Shown in pieces: positions 63,835 through 64,000 of a stretch of DNA of 64,000 bases. The DNA is from Hyphococcus sp. GTDB taxonomy: Bacteria > Pseudomonadota > Alphaproteobacteria > Caulobacterales > Parvularculaceae. Under the pieces are notes generated by a model, which saw only the letters and a list, made by a program, of their open reading frames with translations, made no database searches and was not told where the DNA came from. Location: NCBI GenBank assembly GCA_028284345.1, contig JANQRY010000006.1, positions 62,001 through 126,000 on the forward strand, written 5' to 3'. Position 1 is the stretch's first letter; every line of letters begins with the position of its first letter. A program made the translations under genes and the position numbers.

Positions 63835-64000
63835 ATGTACCGCAATTTTTATCTGTCCGGCGCTGCGGCGCTGGCGCTCGTTCCCGTTTGCGCGAATGCG
63901 CAGGACGAGGAGCGTTTTGATGGCGATGATGAAATCATCGTAACCGCCTCTCCGCTTGAGAGATCAATTGAAGAAACCATTATCGGGACGTCGGTCCTGA
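63835..64000 (+). CDS. TonB-dependent receptor (partial, N-terminus only)
   Basis: The visible 55 residues show a signal peptide (YRNFYLSGAAALALVPVCAN, then AQ) and an N-terminal TonB-box region (DDEIIVTASPLERSIEETII) leading into the plug. The box (I/E-I-I-V-T-A) is typical. The upstream His-rich protein suggests a metal or metal-complex substrate, but this cannot be tested from the part in the window. RBS GAGGGAAAC precedes ATG 63835. Confidence 0.85.
   Translation, partial: MYRNFYLSGAAALALVPVCANAQDEERFDGDDEIIVTASPLERSIEETIIGTSVL

Overview
The window is a G+C-rich alphaproteobacterial chromosome segment. It shows a Caulobacter-type regulatory style: the flagellar genes include FlbD (sigma-54 activator) and SciP (CtrA inhibitor), several TTAA-N7-TTAA-like CtrA boxes are visible, and many neighbourhoods are typical of alphaproteobacteria (plsY-dprA-topA-rnr, eno-ftsB-pdhA, hisD/UPF0262/infA/maf/yacG, dnaJ-like-cobS). 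Details such as the exosortase, the phasin and the N-terminally anchored small proteins suggest a Caulobacterales/Parvularculales-like marine lineage. The species cannot be named from the sequence alone. No tRNA, rRNA, CRISPR, prophage or insertion sequence was recognised.

Layout. 1-7.7 kb (minus strand) is a flagellar block transcribed fliK-flgD-flgE, sciP, then fliF-fliG-fliH(flbE)-fliN-flbD, with flbD cut by the window edge. flgK-flgL (8.2-10.4 kb) are read divergently from fliK. The fliK and flgK leaders carry sigma-54-like promoters. A 14-base motif, CGGCAA-N4-TGC(C/T), lies near fliF, fliK and twice before flgK, and is a good candidate for the FlbD-binding ftr element. 10.6-14 kb holds pal, cobS (no adjacent cobT), a J-domain protein, bolA and a rhomboid protease. 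14.2-25 kb (minus) holds rnr, an M23 lipoprotein, topA, dprA, plsY, an A+T-richer lipoprotein where pyrC is usually found, pyrB, a membrane protein and ruvX. 25-35 kb (plus) holds a putative gluzincin metalloprotease, gatC/gatA/gatB with two inserted genes (an alpha/beta hydrolase and a cNMP-binding/TrxR-like fusion), cysK and small envelope proteins. 36-40 kb holds rpmF, a lipoprotein with a twin CX3C motif, eno, a GNAT, ftsB and a pdhA without pdhB beside it.

40.5-47.1 kb is an accessory surface-polysaccharide/exosortase locus: a Gfo/Idh-epimerase fusion and a GT4 glycosyltransferase on plus converge with an XrtA-EpsI exosortase and an XrtA-type amidotransferase on minus. 47-54.3 kb holds acs, a DacA-like carboxypeptidase with a SPOR tail, a phasin with PhaR-like operators, and clpS-clpA. 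54.6-57.7 kb (minus) holds a DM13 protein and a ridA-DUF482-DUF2007-HIT operon. 57.8-63.4 kb is a conserved plus-strand housekeeping run (hisD, UPF0262, LMW phosphatase, infA, maf, RNase E/G-like, yacG) with a reversed DUF481 outer-membrane gene inside it. The window ends in a small His-rich membrane protein and the start of a TonB-dependent receptor.

Three families of intergenic palindromic elements recur (A: 7.9 and 40.3 kb; B: 14.1 and 54.4 kb; C: 16.6, 26.8 and 28.5 kb). Families A and C share an architecture in which constant arms flank short hairpins whose stem sequence differs from copy to copy. Some copies appear to provide the Shine-Dalgarno sequence of the next gene. No clearly new defence or biosynthetic system was found. 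The strongest leads are the FlbD/CtrA regulatory sites, the hairpin elements, the cysteine-less TrxR-like fusion, the twin-CX3C lipoprotein and the exosortase locus.
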